Part shown: positions 10,510-19,231 of the stretch, piece after piece
Position numbering within the stretch: position 1 is the first letter of the stretch
Layout of the letters: each line of letters starts with the position of its first letter
Source: Roseomonas sp.
GTDB lineage: Bacteria > Pseudomonadota > Alphaproteobacteria > Acetobacterales > Acetobacteraceae
DNA length: 64,000 bases
Direction of reading: 5' to 3'
NCBI GenBank assembly: GCA_020249505.1
Contig: JADCFN010000021.1
Location: 19,644 to 83,643, forward strand
The notes under the pieces: model-generated
Databases searched by the model: none
What the model saw: only the letters and a program-made list of their open reading frames with translations
What the model was told of the DNA's origin: nothing
Program-made: the position numbers and the translations under genes

Positions 10510-11498
10510 TGTTCAAGCTCCGGACGAATAGCCTCGACCACTGGGCGATAGCGTGCGGTCTCGGCGGCGATGAAAGCGGCGGCGCTGGCAGGTGTGCCAG
10601 GCGCGGAAGCGGTGATGCCAGATGCGGCAAGGCTGGCGCGGAAGGCAGGATCGGCGAGTGCCGCATTGGTCGCAGCCGAAAGCCGTTCCAGGATTGGTGC
10701 GGGCAGGGCAGGGGGCGCGAATACCGCATGCCAAAGCACCGTTTCAAAACTGGCAAGACCAAGCGCTTCGGCAACTGTCGGCACATCGGGCGCCGCATCC
10801 AAACGCCGCGCGGTCGCCACCGCCAACATGCGCGCGCGCCCACCTTGATGCAGCGGCAAGCCGCCGCCGAAAGTATTGACCGCGAGCGCCAAAGTGCCGC
10901 CCACCAGATCATTCATCGCCGGCGCCGCGCCGCGATAAGGCACATGGGTCAGTGCCACCCCGCCCGCCTGCTGCTTCAGCAATTCGGATGCAAGATGCAT
11001 CATGGTGCCACTGCCCGGAGAACCATAAGAAAGCGGTGGGTTCGCGGTACGCGCAGCCGCCAGAAATTCGCGCAAGCTCGCGGGGCGCGACGGATGTGCC
11101 AGCCAACAAAGCGGCCCGCCACCCAATTCAGCAATCGTCGTAAAATCGCGCACCACATCAAATTGTGGCTGGCGCGTCACCAAAGGATAAAGCGCATGGG
11201 TCGAAGCCGTGCCAAACAAAATCGTGTAACCATCGGGCCGCGCGCGCGAGACTTCAAGCGATCCAATCGCACCGCCCGCACCGCCGCGATTTTCCGTCAC
11301 CACTGGCTGGCCCAATTCGCGGCCCAGGCGCTCAGCATAAAGCCGCGCATAGACATCGGTGGGACCGCCAGCGGGGAAGGGGATGATCATGCGGATTGGG
11401 CGGGCGGGAAAAACCTCCTGCGCCCGCGCCGCCGTATTGATCAGCGCCGCGCCAGCGCCAAATAGCGCCGCGCGGCGCGTAATCCTACAAGGCAGCAT
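10506..11498 (-). CDS. Bug/TctC family substrate-binding protein
   Basis: FPARPIRMIIPFPAGGPTDVYARLYAERLGRELGQPVVTENRGGAGGAIGS, LTHVPYRGAAPAMNDLVGG. Confidence 0.9.
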   Translation of the reverse strand: MLPCRITRRAALFGAGAALINTAARAQEVFPARPIRMIIPFPAGGPTDVYARLYAERLGRELGQPVVTENRGGAGGAIGSLEVSRARPDGYTILFGTASTHALYPLVTRQPQFDVVRDFTTIAELGGGPLCWLAHPSRPASLREFLAAARTANPPLSYGSPGSGTMMHLASELLKQQAGGVALTHVPYRGAAPAMNDLVGGTLALAVNTFGGGLPLHQGGRARMLAVATARRLDAAPDVPTVAEALGLASFETVLWHAVFAPPALPAPILERLSAATNAALADPAFRASLAASGITASAPGTPASAAAFIAAETARYRPVVEAIRPELEQ

Positions 11499-11982
11499 CA
11501 CGCCAATTCTCAACTGCCGCATCGGGGTGGGAAGCAAGCCCGGCGGCCTTGATGCCCTCGCAAGCCGCATGCTCATCGCGGTCAGAGGCATCGCCGCTCA
11601 CGCCAACCGCGCCAATCACCGCGCCGGCGGCATTCAGGATCAGCACGCCACCCGGAACAGGGACGAAGCGGCCATCGGAAGCGGCGGCGACGGCGGCCTG
11701 AAAGGCAATGCGTTCCTTCAAGCGATCACGCGCAATGCGGCTGCCAATGCCCATGCCGAGTGCGGCATAGGCTTTGCCGCGCGCAATCTCGGCGCGCAGA
11801 ATGCCCGAACCATCTTCGCGCTTTTGCACCACAACATGCCCGCCCGCATCCAGCACCACCACGGTCAGCGGCAGCATGCCTGCCGCGCGGCCGGTTGCCA
11901 GCGTGACATCGGCGATCTTATCGGCAGTCGCCAAAGGCAAATCCACCGCGAGGTGCTTTACATAATAATCTGCGGAATTCAT
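11485..11982 (-). CDS. GlcG/HbpS-like heme-binding family protein
   Basis: LTVVVLDAGGHVVVQKREDGSGILRAEIARGKAYAALGMG ... VPVPGGVLILNAAGAVIGAVGVSGDASDRDEHAACEGIKAAGL. Confidence 0.88.
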   Translation of the reverse strand: MNSADYYVKHLAVDLPLATADKIADVTLATGRAAGMLPLTVVVLDAGGHVVVQKREDGSGILRAEIARGKAYAALGMGIGSRIARDRLKERIAFQAAVAAASDGRFVPVPGGVLILNAAGAVIGAVGVSGDASDRDEHAACEGIKAAGLASHPDAAVENWRDAAL

Positions 11983-12048
11983 CGCGTTTCTCCCTGCGAA
12001 AATGGAAGGCCCTCCATGGGCCAAGCGATGCCCAGCGGCAAGCGGGGT

Positions 12049-12342
12049 TCAGAAAAACAAATCCCGGAAATCCTGCCGCGTGCCGCCAAACAGGCGCCAA
12101 GTTGCAATGGCGCCGATGCAAAGCCCAATGCCGGCGGCAATCGCCGGCACGGGATCAGGCAGGCCGCCCGCCCCCGTCGCCGCCGCATTCAGCATCCCCA
12201 GCATGATGCCAACCGAACCCGCGATCATCGCCTGCACCAAGCCAGGCTTGCGCCGCGGTGGCGGTGCGGCGGGCTTGGAAGGGCGCGGCTGGCGCTTGAT
12301 CCAATGCCCTTCCGGGCGCTGCTTGTCCTTATTCCCCGACAT
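12049..12342 (-). CDS. Hypothetical small membrane protein
   Basis: MSGNKDKQRPEGHWIKRQ..., two hydrophobic segments; lies directly upstream of the GlcG-like gene on the same strand. Confidence 0.6.
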   Translation of the reverse strand: MSGNKDKQRPEGHWIKRQPRPSKPAAPPPRRKPGLVQAMIAGSVGIMLGMLNAAATGAGGLPDPVPAIAAGIGLCIGAIATWRLFGGTRQDFRDLFF

Positions 12343-13717
12343 AGCTTTCCCTGTGTTGACGCGGCACGAAGCGCCCGGCACCGGGCTTGGCCAAAACCTG
12401 CTTGCCATCCCAAATCTGCTGCCCGCGCAGCCAGGTGGCAGCAACGCGGCCCTTCACCTTCATGCCATCATAGGGCGACCATTTGGCATCTTCCTGGTCC
12501 TGGATGTCGCGTGCATCAAAGGTGAAATCGCCTACTTCCATCACCAGCAAATCGGCATCCGCGCCAACGCGCAAAGCGCCCTTCTTCGGGTAAAGCCCAT
12601 GGAAGCGCGCGGGGCGTTCGGCGCAGTAAAGCGCCATCAGGCTGGGTGACAGGCCGCGCTGCTTCAGCAACGTGAACATCACAGGCGCGAAGCTTTGCAT
12701 CCCCGTCAGCCCCGCACCCACGGTGAAGATATCGCCCGTATAGGTCTTGCGGTCGCGCGGCCAAGGCGCGTGATCGGTGGAGACATAAGCAACCTGCCCC
12801 TTGGCAAAGGCGCCCCACATACGTTCCACCTCATCCGCCGTGCGGAAGGGCGGGTTGCATTTGCCGAAGCCTTCAAGACGGATGATGTCTTCTTCTGTCA
12901 TGCAAAGATATTGCAGGCAGGCTTCGCCGGATGCCTTGCCGCCCATGCGGCGGAACACTTCCGCGATTTCAAAGCCGCGCGCGAGCGATGAATGGGCGAT
13001 ATGCACATGCGCGCCAGTCTCAAGCCCGATTTCGAAAATCTCCAGATCCGCCATGGTCTCGCACAGCGGCGGGCGGGTGCGGCAATGCCAGATGGGGGAG
13101 GTATTGCCGGCGGCCTTGGCTTCTTCCGTCAGGCGCACCACGATTTCCTGATCCTCATTATGCACGGCCACCATCAGTCCGGTCTTGGCGATTTCGCGAA
13201 AGGCCGCGACCATGGTTGGGTGGTCAATGCGCGGGAAGCGCACCGGGTCATATTCATAAGTGGAAAGCTTGAAGGAACAGGCGCCGGCCTCCGCCAGCCC
13301 CGCAATGGCATCCACCCCGCCAGATTTCAGGATGGTGCCGTAAAGGGCCATATCCACATGGGACAGGCGGTTCACATATTCCACCTTTTCCTTGAAAATA
13401 CCGGCATCCGTCACCGGGCGCGGCACATCATAGGGCATGTCAACGCAAGTCGTGACACCGCCGGCAGCAGCAGATTTCGACGCACCCTCAATGCCCGGCC
13501 AACCGCGAGAGGATGAGGTATGCATATGCCCATCCACCAAGCCGGGCATAACATAGCGTGTGCCGTAATCCTCGACCGATGTGGCAACCGGTGATGGCCC
13601 TTCACCAATGCCGGCAATCACTTCGCCGCGCGTCGCGACCCAGCCATTAGCCAGGATGCGGTCGGGCAGCACGAGCGTACCACGAATGACGCGATCAAAA
13701 GGGGTAGTGGCGGGCAT
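12329..13717 (-). CDS. Dihydroorotase-fold cyclic amidohydrolase (allantoinase/dihydropyrimidinase-like)
   Basis: YVMPGLVDGHMHTSSSRGWPGIEGASKSAAAGGVTTCVDMP, VHIAHSSLARGFEIAEVFRRMGG, VSTDHAPWPRDRK, GADADLLVMEVG. Confidence 0.88.
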   Translation of the reverse strand: MPATTPFDRVIRGTLVLPDRILANGWVATRGEVIAGIGEGPSPVATSVEDYGTRYVMPGLVDGHMHTSSSRGWPGIEGASKSAAAGGVTTCVDMPYDVPRPVTDAGIFKEKVEYVNRLSHVDMALYGTILKSGGVDAIAGLAEAGACSFKLSTYEYDPVRFPRIDHPTMVAAFREIAKTGLMVAVHNEDQEIVVRLTEEAKAAGNTSPIWHCRTRPPLCETMADLEIFEIGLETGAHVHIAHSSLARGFEIAEVFRRMGGKASGEACLQYLCMTEEDIIRLEGFGKCNPPFRTADEVERMWGAFAKGQVAYVSTDHAPWPRDRKTYTGDIFTVGAGLTGMQSFAPVMFTLLKQRGLSPSLMALYCAERPARFHGLYPKKGALRVGADADLLVMEVGDFTFDARDIQDQEDAKWSPYDGMKVKGRVAATWLRGQQIWDGKQVLAKPGAGRFVPRQHRESYVGE

Positions 13718-13755
13718 GGAATACTCCTGCGGATGCGTAAATACAGCTTAGCTAC

Positions 13756-14682
13756 CTAAAGCAGCCGGGCGTCGTGGGCCAGGGCCGATGGCCCGAATTG
13801 CGCATTGGCGATTTCAAGCGCGAGGCTGGTCGCCTCATTCTCCCGCTCGGCATTCCAGGCCAGCGCAACGCCCACCCCGCGAATGGGGCCAGCGAGGATG
13901 CGGAAGGCAACGCCCGGCGGGTTGAGCCGCGCCATGCCTTCCGAGACCAGCGCCACACCAAGCCCCGCCGCCACAAAGCCAAGCTGCGCCATGGCCGATC
14001 CCACTTCGCGTACCACGCGCGGCGTGAAGCCCGCCGCATGGCAGGCCGCTGTCATCGCATCCGAATAGGCCGGGCTGATCGCGCGCGGCAGCATCAGCAT
14101 GGGCGCTTCCGCGAGTGCCGCCAGCGGCAAAGGATCAGGCCCTGCCAGGATCGGATGACCTTCCGGCAAAGCGGCAGCAAGCCTGTCTTCCCCCAAAGGT
14201 CTTAACTTGATCGGCGCGCGATCACGATCTGAACGCAGCAAGGCCAGATCAACCTCTCCCCGGCGGAGCGCTTCCAAAGCCTCGGCCGTATCCATCTCTC
14301 GCACGCCAATCGCGGCTTCCGGGCGTGCCGCCTGCATGGCGCGCACGATCGGCGGCAGATAGTCAAACAGCGCCGAGGTGACGCAGGCGATGGAAACCGG
14401 CGCGTGATGGCCCATGCGCAATTCGCGCGCCAAGCTTTCCAGATCAGCCGCATTGCCGGCGATGCGGCGCGCGAGTGGCAGCAGCGCTTCCCCCTCCCGC
14501 GTTGGGCGCGCGCCCTTGCCTGAGCGTTCCAGCAGCTTCACGCCAAGTTCGCGTTCCAGCAATTGGATTTGCGCGGTCAGCGGCGGCTGCGAAATACCAA
14601 GCCGCGCGGCGGCGCGACCAAAATGACCTTCCTCGGCCACGGCCAGAAAATGCCCCAAGCGGCGGATCAGGCGAAAATCCAT
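13756..14682 (-). CDS. LysR-family transcriptional regulator
   Basis: FRLIRRLGHFLAVAEEGHFGRAAARLGISQPPLTAQIQLLERELGVKLLERSGKGARPTREGE (wHTH). Confidence 0.95.
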   Translation of the reverse strand: MDFRLIRRLGHFLAVAEEGHFGRAAARLGISQPPLTAQIQLLERELGVKLLERSGKGARPTREGEALLPLARRIAGNAADLESLARELRMGHHAPVSIACVTSALFDYLPPIVRAMQAARPEAAIGVREMDTAEALEALRRGEVDLALLRSDRDRAPIKLRPLGEDRLAAALPEGHPILAGPDPLPLAALAEAPMLMLPRAISPAYSDAMTAACHAAGFTPRVVREVGSAMAQLGFVAAGLGVALVSEGMARLNPPGVAFRILAGPIRGVGVALAWNAERENEATSLALEIANAQFGPSALAHDARLL

Positions 14683-14819
14683 GAGCTATCCAATGCGTTT
14701 TCGCCCATACGGAAAACCTATCAGCGCGCCACGTCAATTGGATTGGACGATGGCGCCGGATGGGCGCAGAAGAAGCGCATCAGGCAAGCCGCCAGACACA
14801 AGAAAGGGAGAATCCCCAG

Positions 14820-16346
14820 ATGAAACTGCACCCCGTCAAAGTTCACCCATCCAAGGCGCTATTGAAGCGCGAAGACCAACTGGCCTGGAAAATGGCCGGA
14901 GTCGCCGTGGACAAGGTCGCGGTCGAAAAGCCGGTGCAGGAGATGATCATCAACCGGATCATCGACAACGCCTCGGTCGCCATCGCCGCCATTAATCGCC
15001 GCCCGGTGGTCTCGGCGCGCGGCATGGCGCTGGGCCATGCGAAGAAAGCCGGCGGCGCGCAGGTATTCGGCGTGAAATCCGCGACCACAGTTTCCCCCGA
15101 ATGGGCGGCCTGGGCGAATGGCACTGCCGTGCGTGAATTGGATATGCACGACACGTTCCTCGCCGCCGATTACTCGCATCCCGGTGACAATATCCCGCCG
15201 ATCTTGGCGGTGGCGCAGGCCATGGACAAATCCGGGCGCGATCTGATCCGCGGCCTGGCCACCGGCTATGAGCTGCATATTGATCTGGTGCGCGCGATTT
15301 GCCTGCATGAACATAAGGTGGATCATATCGCCCATCTCTGCCCTGCGGCGGCGGCTGGCATTGGCACGCTGCTCGGCCTGAAGCAGGAAGTGGTGTTCCA
15401 ATCCATCCAGCAGGCTTTGCATACCTCCATCTCCTTCCGCCAATCCCGCAAGGGCGAGATTTCATCCTGGAAGGCCTATGCCCCCGCCCATGCCGGCAAG
15501 CTGGCGGTGGAAGCGGTGGATCGCTGCATGCGTGGCGAGGGCGCGCCTTCGCCGATTTATGAAGGCGAAGACAGCGTGATTGCCTGGGTGCTGTCCGGGC
15601 GGTCCAACCGCAAGGATGTCTATGGCCCGGTCTATTACGAAGTGCCGCTGCCGGAAGCGGGCGAACCCAAGCGGTCCATCCTTGATTCCTACACCAAGGA
15701 ACACTCCGCCGAATACCAATCCCAGGCCCTGATTGATCTAGCCTTCCGCATGCGTGAGCAGATCGCGGATATGGAGGCGATTGAGAAGATCATCATCCAT
15801 ACCAGCCACCACACCCATTACGTGATCGGCACCGGGGCGAATGACCCGCAGAAGATGGACCCGAAGGCGAGCCGTGAGACGCTGGATCACTCCATCATGT
15901 ATATCTTCGCGGTCGCGCTTCAGGATGGCCGCTGGCATCATGTGGATAGCTATGCGCCGAAGCGGGCGGGCCGGGCCGATACCGTCCGGCTGTGGCATAA
16001 GATCGAAACGCGGGAAGATGCGGAATGGACCCGCAAATACCATTCCCGCGACCCGAATGAGCTTTCCTTCGGCGGGCGCGTGGAAATCCTGTTCAAGGAT
16101 GGCTCGCGCCTCGTGGATGAGCTTGGTGTGGCCAATGCCCATCCGAATGGCGCCAAGCCCTTCGGTCGGGCGGATTACATCCGCAAGTTCAAGACCATCA
16201 CGGATGGCATCATCTCAACCCGTGAATCCAACCGCTTCCTGGAAGTGGTGCAGGATTTGGCTAAGCTGAAGGCGGGTGAACTCAGCGCGCTGAATGTGGC
16301 GCTGCCGGCCGGTGGCTTGCTGGACAGCAAGCCCGGCATCTTCTGA
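14820..16346 (+). CDS. MmgE/PrpD family protein (2-methylcitrate dehydratase-like)
   Basis: [73 protein letters not shown]; next to citrate/methylcitrate synthase. Confidence 0.92.
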   Translation: MKLHPVKVHPSKALLKREDQLAWKMAGVAVDKVAVEKPVQEMIINRIIDNASVAIAAINRRPVVSARGMALGHAKKAGGAQVFGVKSATTVSPEWAAWANGTAVRELDMHDTFLAADYSHPGDNIPPILAVAQAMDKSGRDLIRGLATGYELHIDLVRAICLHEHKVDHIAHLCPAAAAGIGTLLGLKQEVVFQSIQQALHTSISFRQSRKGEISSWKAYAPAHAGKLAVEAVDRCMRGEGAPSPIYEGEDSVIAWVLSGRSNRKDVYGPVYYEVPLPEAGEPKRSILDSYTKEHSAEYQSQALIDLAFRMREQIADMEAIEKIIIHTSHHTHYVIGTGANDPQKMDPKASRETLDHSIMYIFAVALQDGRWHHVDSYAPKRAGRADTVRLWHKIETREDAEWTRKYHSRDPNELSFGGRVEILFKDGSRLVDELGVANAHPNGAKPFGRADYIRKFKTITDGIISTRESNRFLEVVQDLAKLKAGELSALNVALPAGGLLDSKPGIF

Positions 16347-16420
16347 ACTGTTGATTGAGGAAGGCAGGGTCGGCGCCGCGTGCGCCGGCCCAAAGCCAAG
16401 ATAGCAAGGGAAGAAACCCG

Positions 16421-17557
16421 ATGAACGAAACCACGAAACCCGAAATCTATAAGGGCCTGGTCGGCGTCTATGCCGATGTCTCGGCTGTATCGAAGGTGAT
16501 GCCGGAGACGAATAGCCTGACCTATCGCGGCTATGCGGTACAGGATCTAGCTGAGAATTGCAGCTTTGAGGAAGTGTCTTATCTGCTTTGGGAAGGCGAA
16601 TTGCCCAATGCCAAGCAGCTCGCCGCCTTCAAGGCCGAGACCGCGGCCGAGCGTGAGATCAGCCCTGCGCTGCATCGCGTGATCCGCGAATTCCCCAAGA
16701 ATGCGCACCCAATGGATGCCATCCGCACCGCCGTGTCCTTCATGGGGATGGAAGACCCTGAAGCGGGCGATGTCTCCCTGCCGGCGCAATACCGCAAGGC
16801 GAAGCGGCTCTTCGCCAAGATCCCAACGGCGATTGCAGCCGCCTATCGTGCTTCCCGCGGCCTGCCGGTGGTGGCGCCGAACCCCGCGCATAGCTTTGCC
16901 GAGAATGTCTTCAACCTGATCCTGGGCAAGGTGCCGCAGCCGGAAGTGCTGAAGGCTTTTGATGTTTCCATGATCCTGTATGCGGAACATACCTTCAACG
17001 CCTCCACCTATACGGCGCGGCTGGTGACCTCCTCCGGCGCCGATATGCATGGCGCGATCACGGCGGGCATCGCCTCGCTCAAGGGGCCGCTGCATGGCGG
17101 CGCCAATGAGGCGGTGATGCATACGCTGAAGGAAATCGGCGACCCAAAGCTGGCAAAGGAATGGATCCAAAGCCGCTTCGACCACAAGGCGCTGGTGATG
17201 GGCTTTGGCCATCGCGTCTACAAGACCGGCGATAGCCGCGTGCCCACCATGCGCAAATATGCCGAGAAAATGGCCGAAGTTGTGGGCGACAAGACCTGGA
17301 TGGAGATCAGCCGCATCCTGGCTGCCGAGATGCTGGAGAAGAAGAACATCCACCCAAATCTCGATTTCCCGGCAGGCCCTGCCTATTACCTGATGGGTTT
17401 TGAGATCCCGCTTTTCACGCCGATCTTCGTCGCGTCGCGCATCACGGGCTGGTCAGCGCATGTGATTGAGCAGGGCGCGGATAATCGGCTCATCCGTCCG
17501 CTCTCCTGGTACACAGGCCCCGATCAGCGCCCGGTGCCGCCGCTCTCGGCGCGCTAG
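16421..17557 (+). CDS. Citrate/2-methylcitrate synthase
   Basis: GLVGVYADVSAVSKVMPETNSLTYRGYAVQDLAENCSFEEVSYLLWEGELP, GPLHGGANEAVM, GFGHRVYKTGDSR. Confidence 0.93.
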   Translation: MNETTKPEIYKGLVGVYADVSAVSKVMPETNSLTYRGYAVQDLAENCSFEEVSYLLWEGELPNAKQLAAFKAETAAEREISPALHRVIREFPKNAHPMDAIRTAVSFMGMEDPEAGDVSLPAQYRKAKRLFAKIPTAIAAAYRASRGLPVVAPNPAHSFAENVFNLILGKVPQPEVLKAFDVSMILYAEHTFNASTYTARLVTSSGADMHGAITAGIASLKGPLHGGANEAVMHTLKEIGDPKLAKEWIQSRFDHKALVMGFGHRVYKTGDSRVPTMRKYAEKMAEVVGDKTWMEISRILAAEMLEKKNIHPNLDFPAGPAYYLMGFEIPLFTPIFVASRITGWSAHVIEQGADNRLIRPLSWYTGPDQRPVPPLSAR

Positions 17558-17636
17558 TTTGTTGACACCTTCATCATTTTTTCAGAGATGGTGAAGGCGC
17601 GCCGCAAGGTGCAAAACCGCGGCATGCATGTCACAC

Positions 17637-17672
17637 TGCGCGCATCGCATGACGATGCGCGCATTTTTTTTT
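17637..17672 (+). terminator. Rho-independent terminator downstream of the citrate/methylcitrate synthase gene
   Basis: Perfect 11-bp stem TGCGCGCATCG-CATGA-CGATGCGCGCA followed by 9 T. Confidence 0.9.
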
Positions 17673-17692
17673 GCGAGATGTGACGGATTTTG

Positions 17693-17721
17693 TTGACACG
17701 ACTCATGGTGATGAAGATAGC
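17693..17721 (+). promoter_or_regulatory. Possible sigma70-type promoter for the H1-like gene or its leader
   Basis: TTGACA at 17693-17698 with a weak GATAGC-like -10 at about 17-bp spacing. Confidence 0.35.
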
Positions 17722-18196
17722 GTGCGTTGCGCGCGATTCTCTTGCGCGATTCGCACTGCCTCCGCGCTGCGAAAATTGCTCCTCACATCGGGTGCATCAC
17801 CTGAAGTAAGGCGCGGTGAAGCGGGAAGGTGCTGCAATCGGCAAGGCAGAATTGCCGCAGCAGGGAAGGACGGTCCATGGACCGCAGACTCAAGGAACGC
17901 GTCGCTTCACGCGATCAGGGTTCCACACCACCCCAAGCCGCCTTCATGGCGTGTGCAAGGGGCGGGAGAGAGGCCAGGGGGAACACGCCGCGCTGGAATG
18001 CCGCGCGCCGTGTAGCTGTTGGCGGCTGCGCTTCGCGGAGACTTTCAGTCCTGTCGGTCCGCGTATCGGGATCCGCGCGTCGCCGCCATCACCGACCCCA
18101 CCTGCTGTACCCCGGGTTGGAATTGGGAATTTGTCGCGCCAAGCGCTGCCTTCCCATGAACGCCTTCAACAGGAACACATGGAGATTCATCCTCTG

Positions 18197-18688
18197 ATGA
18201 CTGATATCATCGAGACTACCGAAACCGAAGAAACCCCGCGCGCCCAGGCGATGGCCATGGCCGCGGCGAAGAAGAAGGCGCCTGCGAAGCGGAAGCCTGC
18301 TGCGAAGAAGGCTGCTGCGAAGAAGCCCGCCGCGAAGAAGGCTGCTGCCAAGAAGAAGCCGGCTGCGAAGAAGGCCGCTGCCAAGAAGAAGCCTGCTGCG
18401 AAGAAGGCTGCTGCCAAGAAGCCGGCTGCGAAGAAGGCTGTTGCCAAGAAGAAGCCTGCTGCGAAGAAGGCTGCCGCCAAGAAGCCAGCTGCGAAGAAGG
18501 CTGCTGCGAAGAAGCCCGCCGCGAAGAAGGCTGCTGCCAAGAAGCCTGCTGCGAAGAAGGCTGCTGCCAAGAAGCCAGCTGCGAAGAAGGCTGCTGCCAA
18601 GAAGCCTGCCGCGAAGAAGGCCGCCGCCCCGCGTCGCCGCAAGGCCGCGGCCCCTGCTCCGGCGCCGACCGAAACTCCGGCGAGCTAA
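18197..18688 (+). CDS. Histone H1-like / AlgP-like Lys-Ala-Pro repeat DNA-binding protein
   Basis: MTDIIETTETEETPRAQAMAMAAAKKKAPAKRKPAAKKAAAKKPAAKKAAAKK... repeat tail. Confidence 0.88.
   Translation: MTDIIETTETEETPRAQAMAMAAAKKKAPAKRKPAAKKAAAKKPAAKKAAAKKKPAAKKAAAKKKPAAKKAAAKKPAAKKAVAKKKPAAKKAAAKKPAAKKAAAKKPAAKKAAAKKPAAKKAAAKKPAAKKAAAKKPAAKKAAAPRRRKAAAPAPAPTETPAS
18280..18627 (+). repeat. Tandem coding repeats encoding PAAKKAAAKK units
   Basis: Degenerate about 30-nt units such as CCTGCTGCGAAGAAGGCTGCTGCCAAGAAG repeated through the gene. Confidence 0.9.
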
Positions 18689-18710
18689 GTAGCTACCGGA
18701 TCCCGGCACT

Positions 18711-18752
18711 GGGGCGTCGCATGCCGAGCATGCGACGCCCTAAGTGTTTTTG
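18711..18752 (+). terminator. Rho-independent terminator of the H1-like gene
   Basis: GGGCGTCGCATGC-CGA-GCATGCGACGCCC then TAAGTGTTTTT. Confidence 0.88.
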
Positions 18753-18760
18753 GTCCCTTG

Positions 18761-19231
18761 ATGATGTCTTTCGAAACACATCTGCTGGCGGCACGTGACC
18801 ATCAGCTTCTTCTGCCATTGCTCTCCGCCTATGGCGCAGAAATGGCCCCGCATTTGGCTGGCACTGCGCCTGCCACACCTGCGGCCATGCTGGACCTGAT
18901 CAGCAAGGACCCGCGCGCAGAAATCCTGGTGGCCTGGCGCGATCATCAACCCTTGGGCTTCGCGCTGTTTTTCGACCTGCCGGAAATTGTCTTCGCCCGG
19001 CGTTGCGGCGCGCTGGATGATCTTTTCGTGGCGCCCGATGCACGCCGCCAGGGTGTGGCGCAGGCTTTGATTGAAGCGCTTAGCGCACTTGGCACGGCGC
19101 GGGGCTGGTCGCATCTGCGCTGGATCGTGCCGGAGACAGATCAGGCTGCCATTGCGCTTTATGAGCGTATGGCGGCACGCGCGCCCTGGCGTTCTTATGT
19201 GCTGCGCCTTGATCCGACAGCATCACTTTAG
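18761..19231 (+). CDS. GNAT-family N-acetyltransferase
   Basis: GALDDLFVAPDARRQGVAQALIEALSALGTARGWSHLRWIVPETDQAAIALYERM. Confidence 0.9.
   Translation: MMSFETHLLAARDHQLLLPLLSAYGAEMAPHLAGTAPATPAAMLDLISKDPRAEILVAWRDHQPLGFALFFDLPEIVFARRCGALDDLFVAPDARRQGVAQALIEALSALGTARGWSHLRWIVPETDQAAIALYERMAARAPWRSYVLRLDPTASL

Noticed and set aside
17816-18196. Considered tmRNA or RNase P RNA in the H1-like leader
   Set aside because: Could not find the universally conserved RNase P or tmRNA motifs by eye; left as an unassigned leader pending Infernal.
17829-18197. 122-aa ORF in the leader upstream of the H1-like gene
   Set aside because: Arg/Ser/Pro-biased, no family resemblance, no clear RBS; more likely non-coding leader.
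18280-18627. Regular repeats suggestive of a CRISPR-like array
   Set aside because: Repeats are in-frame coding units without unique spacers; no cas genes in the window.
18187-18642. Minus-strand FFAAGFLAAA repeat ORF that looks like a repetitive membrane protein
   Set aside because: It is only the antisense reading of the Lys/Ala repeats in the H1-like gene.
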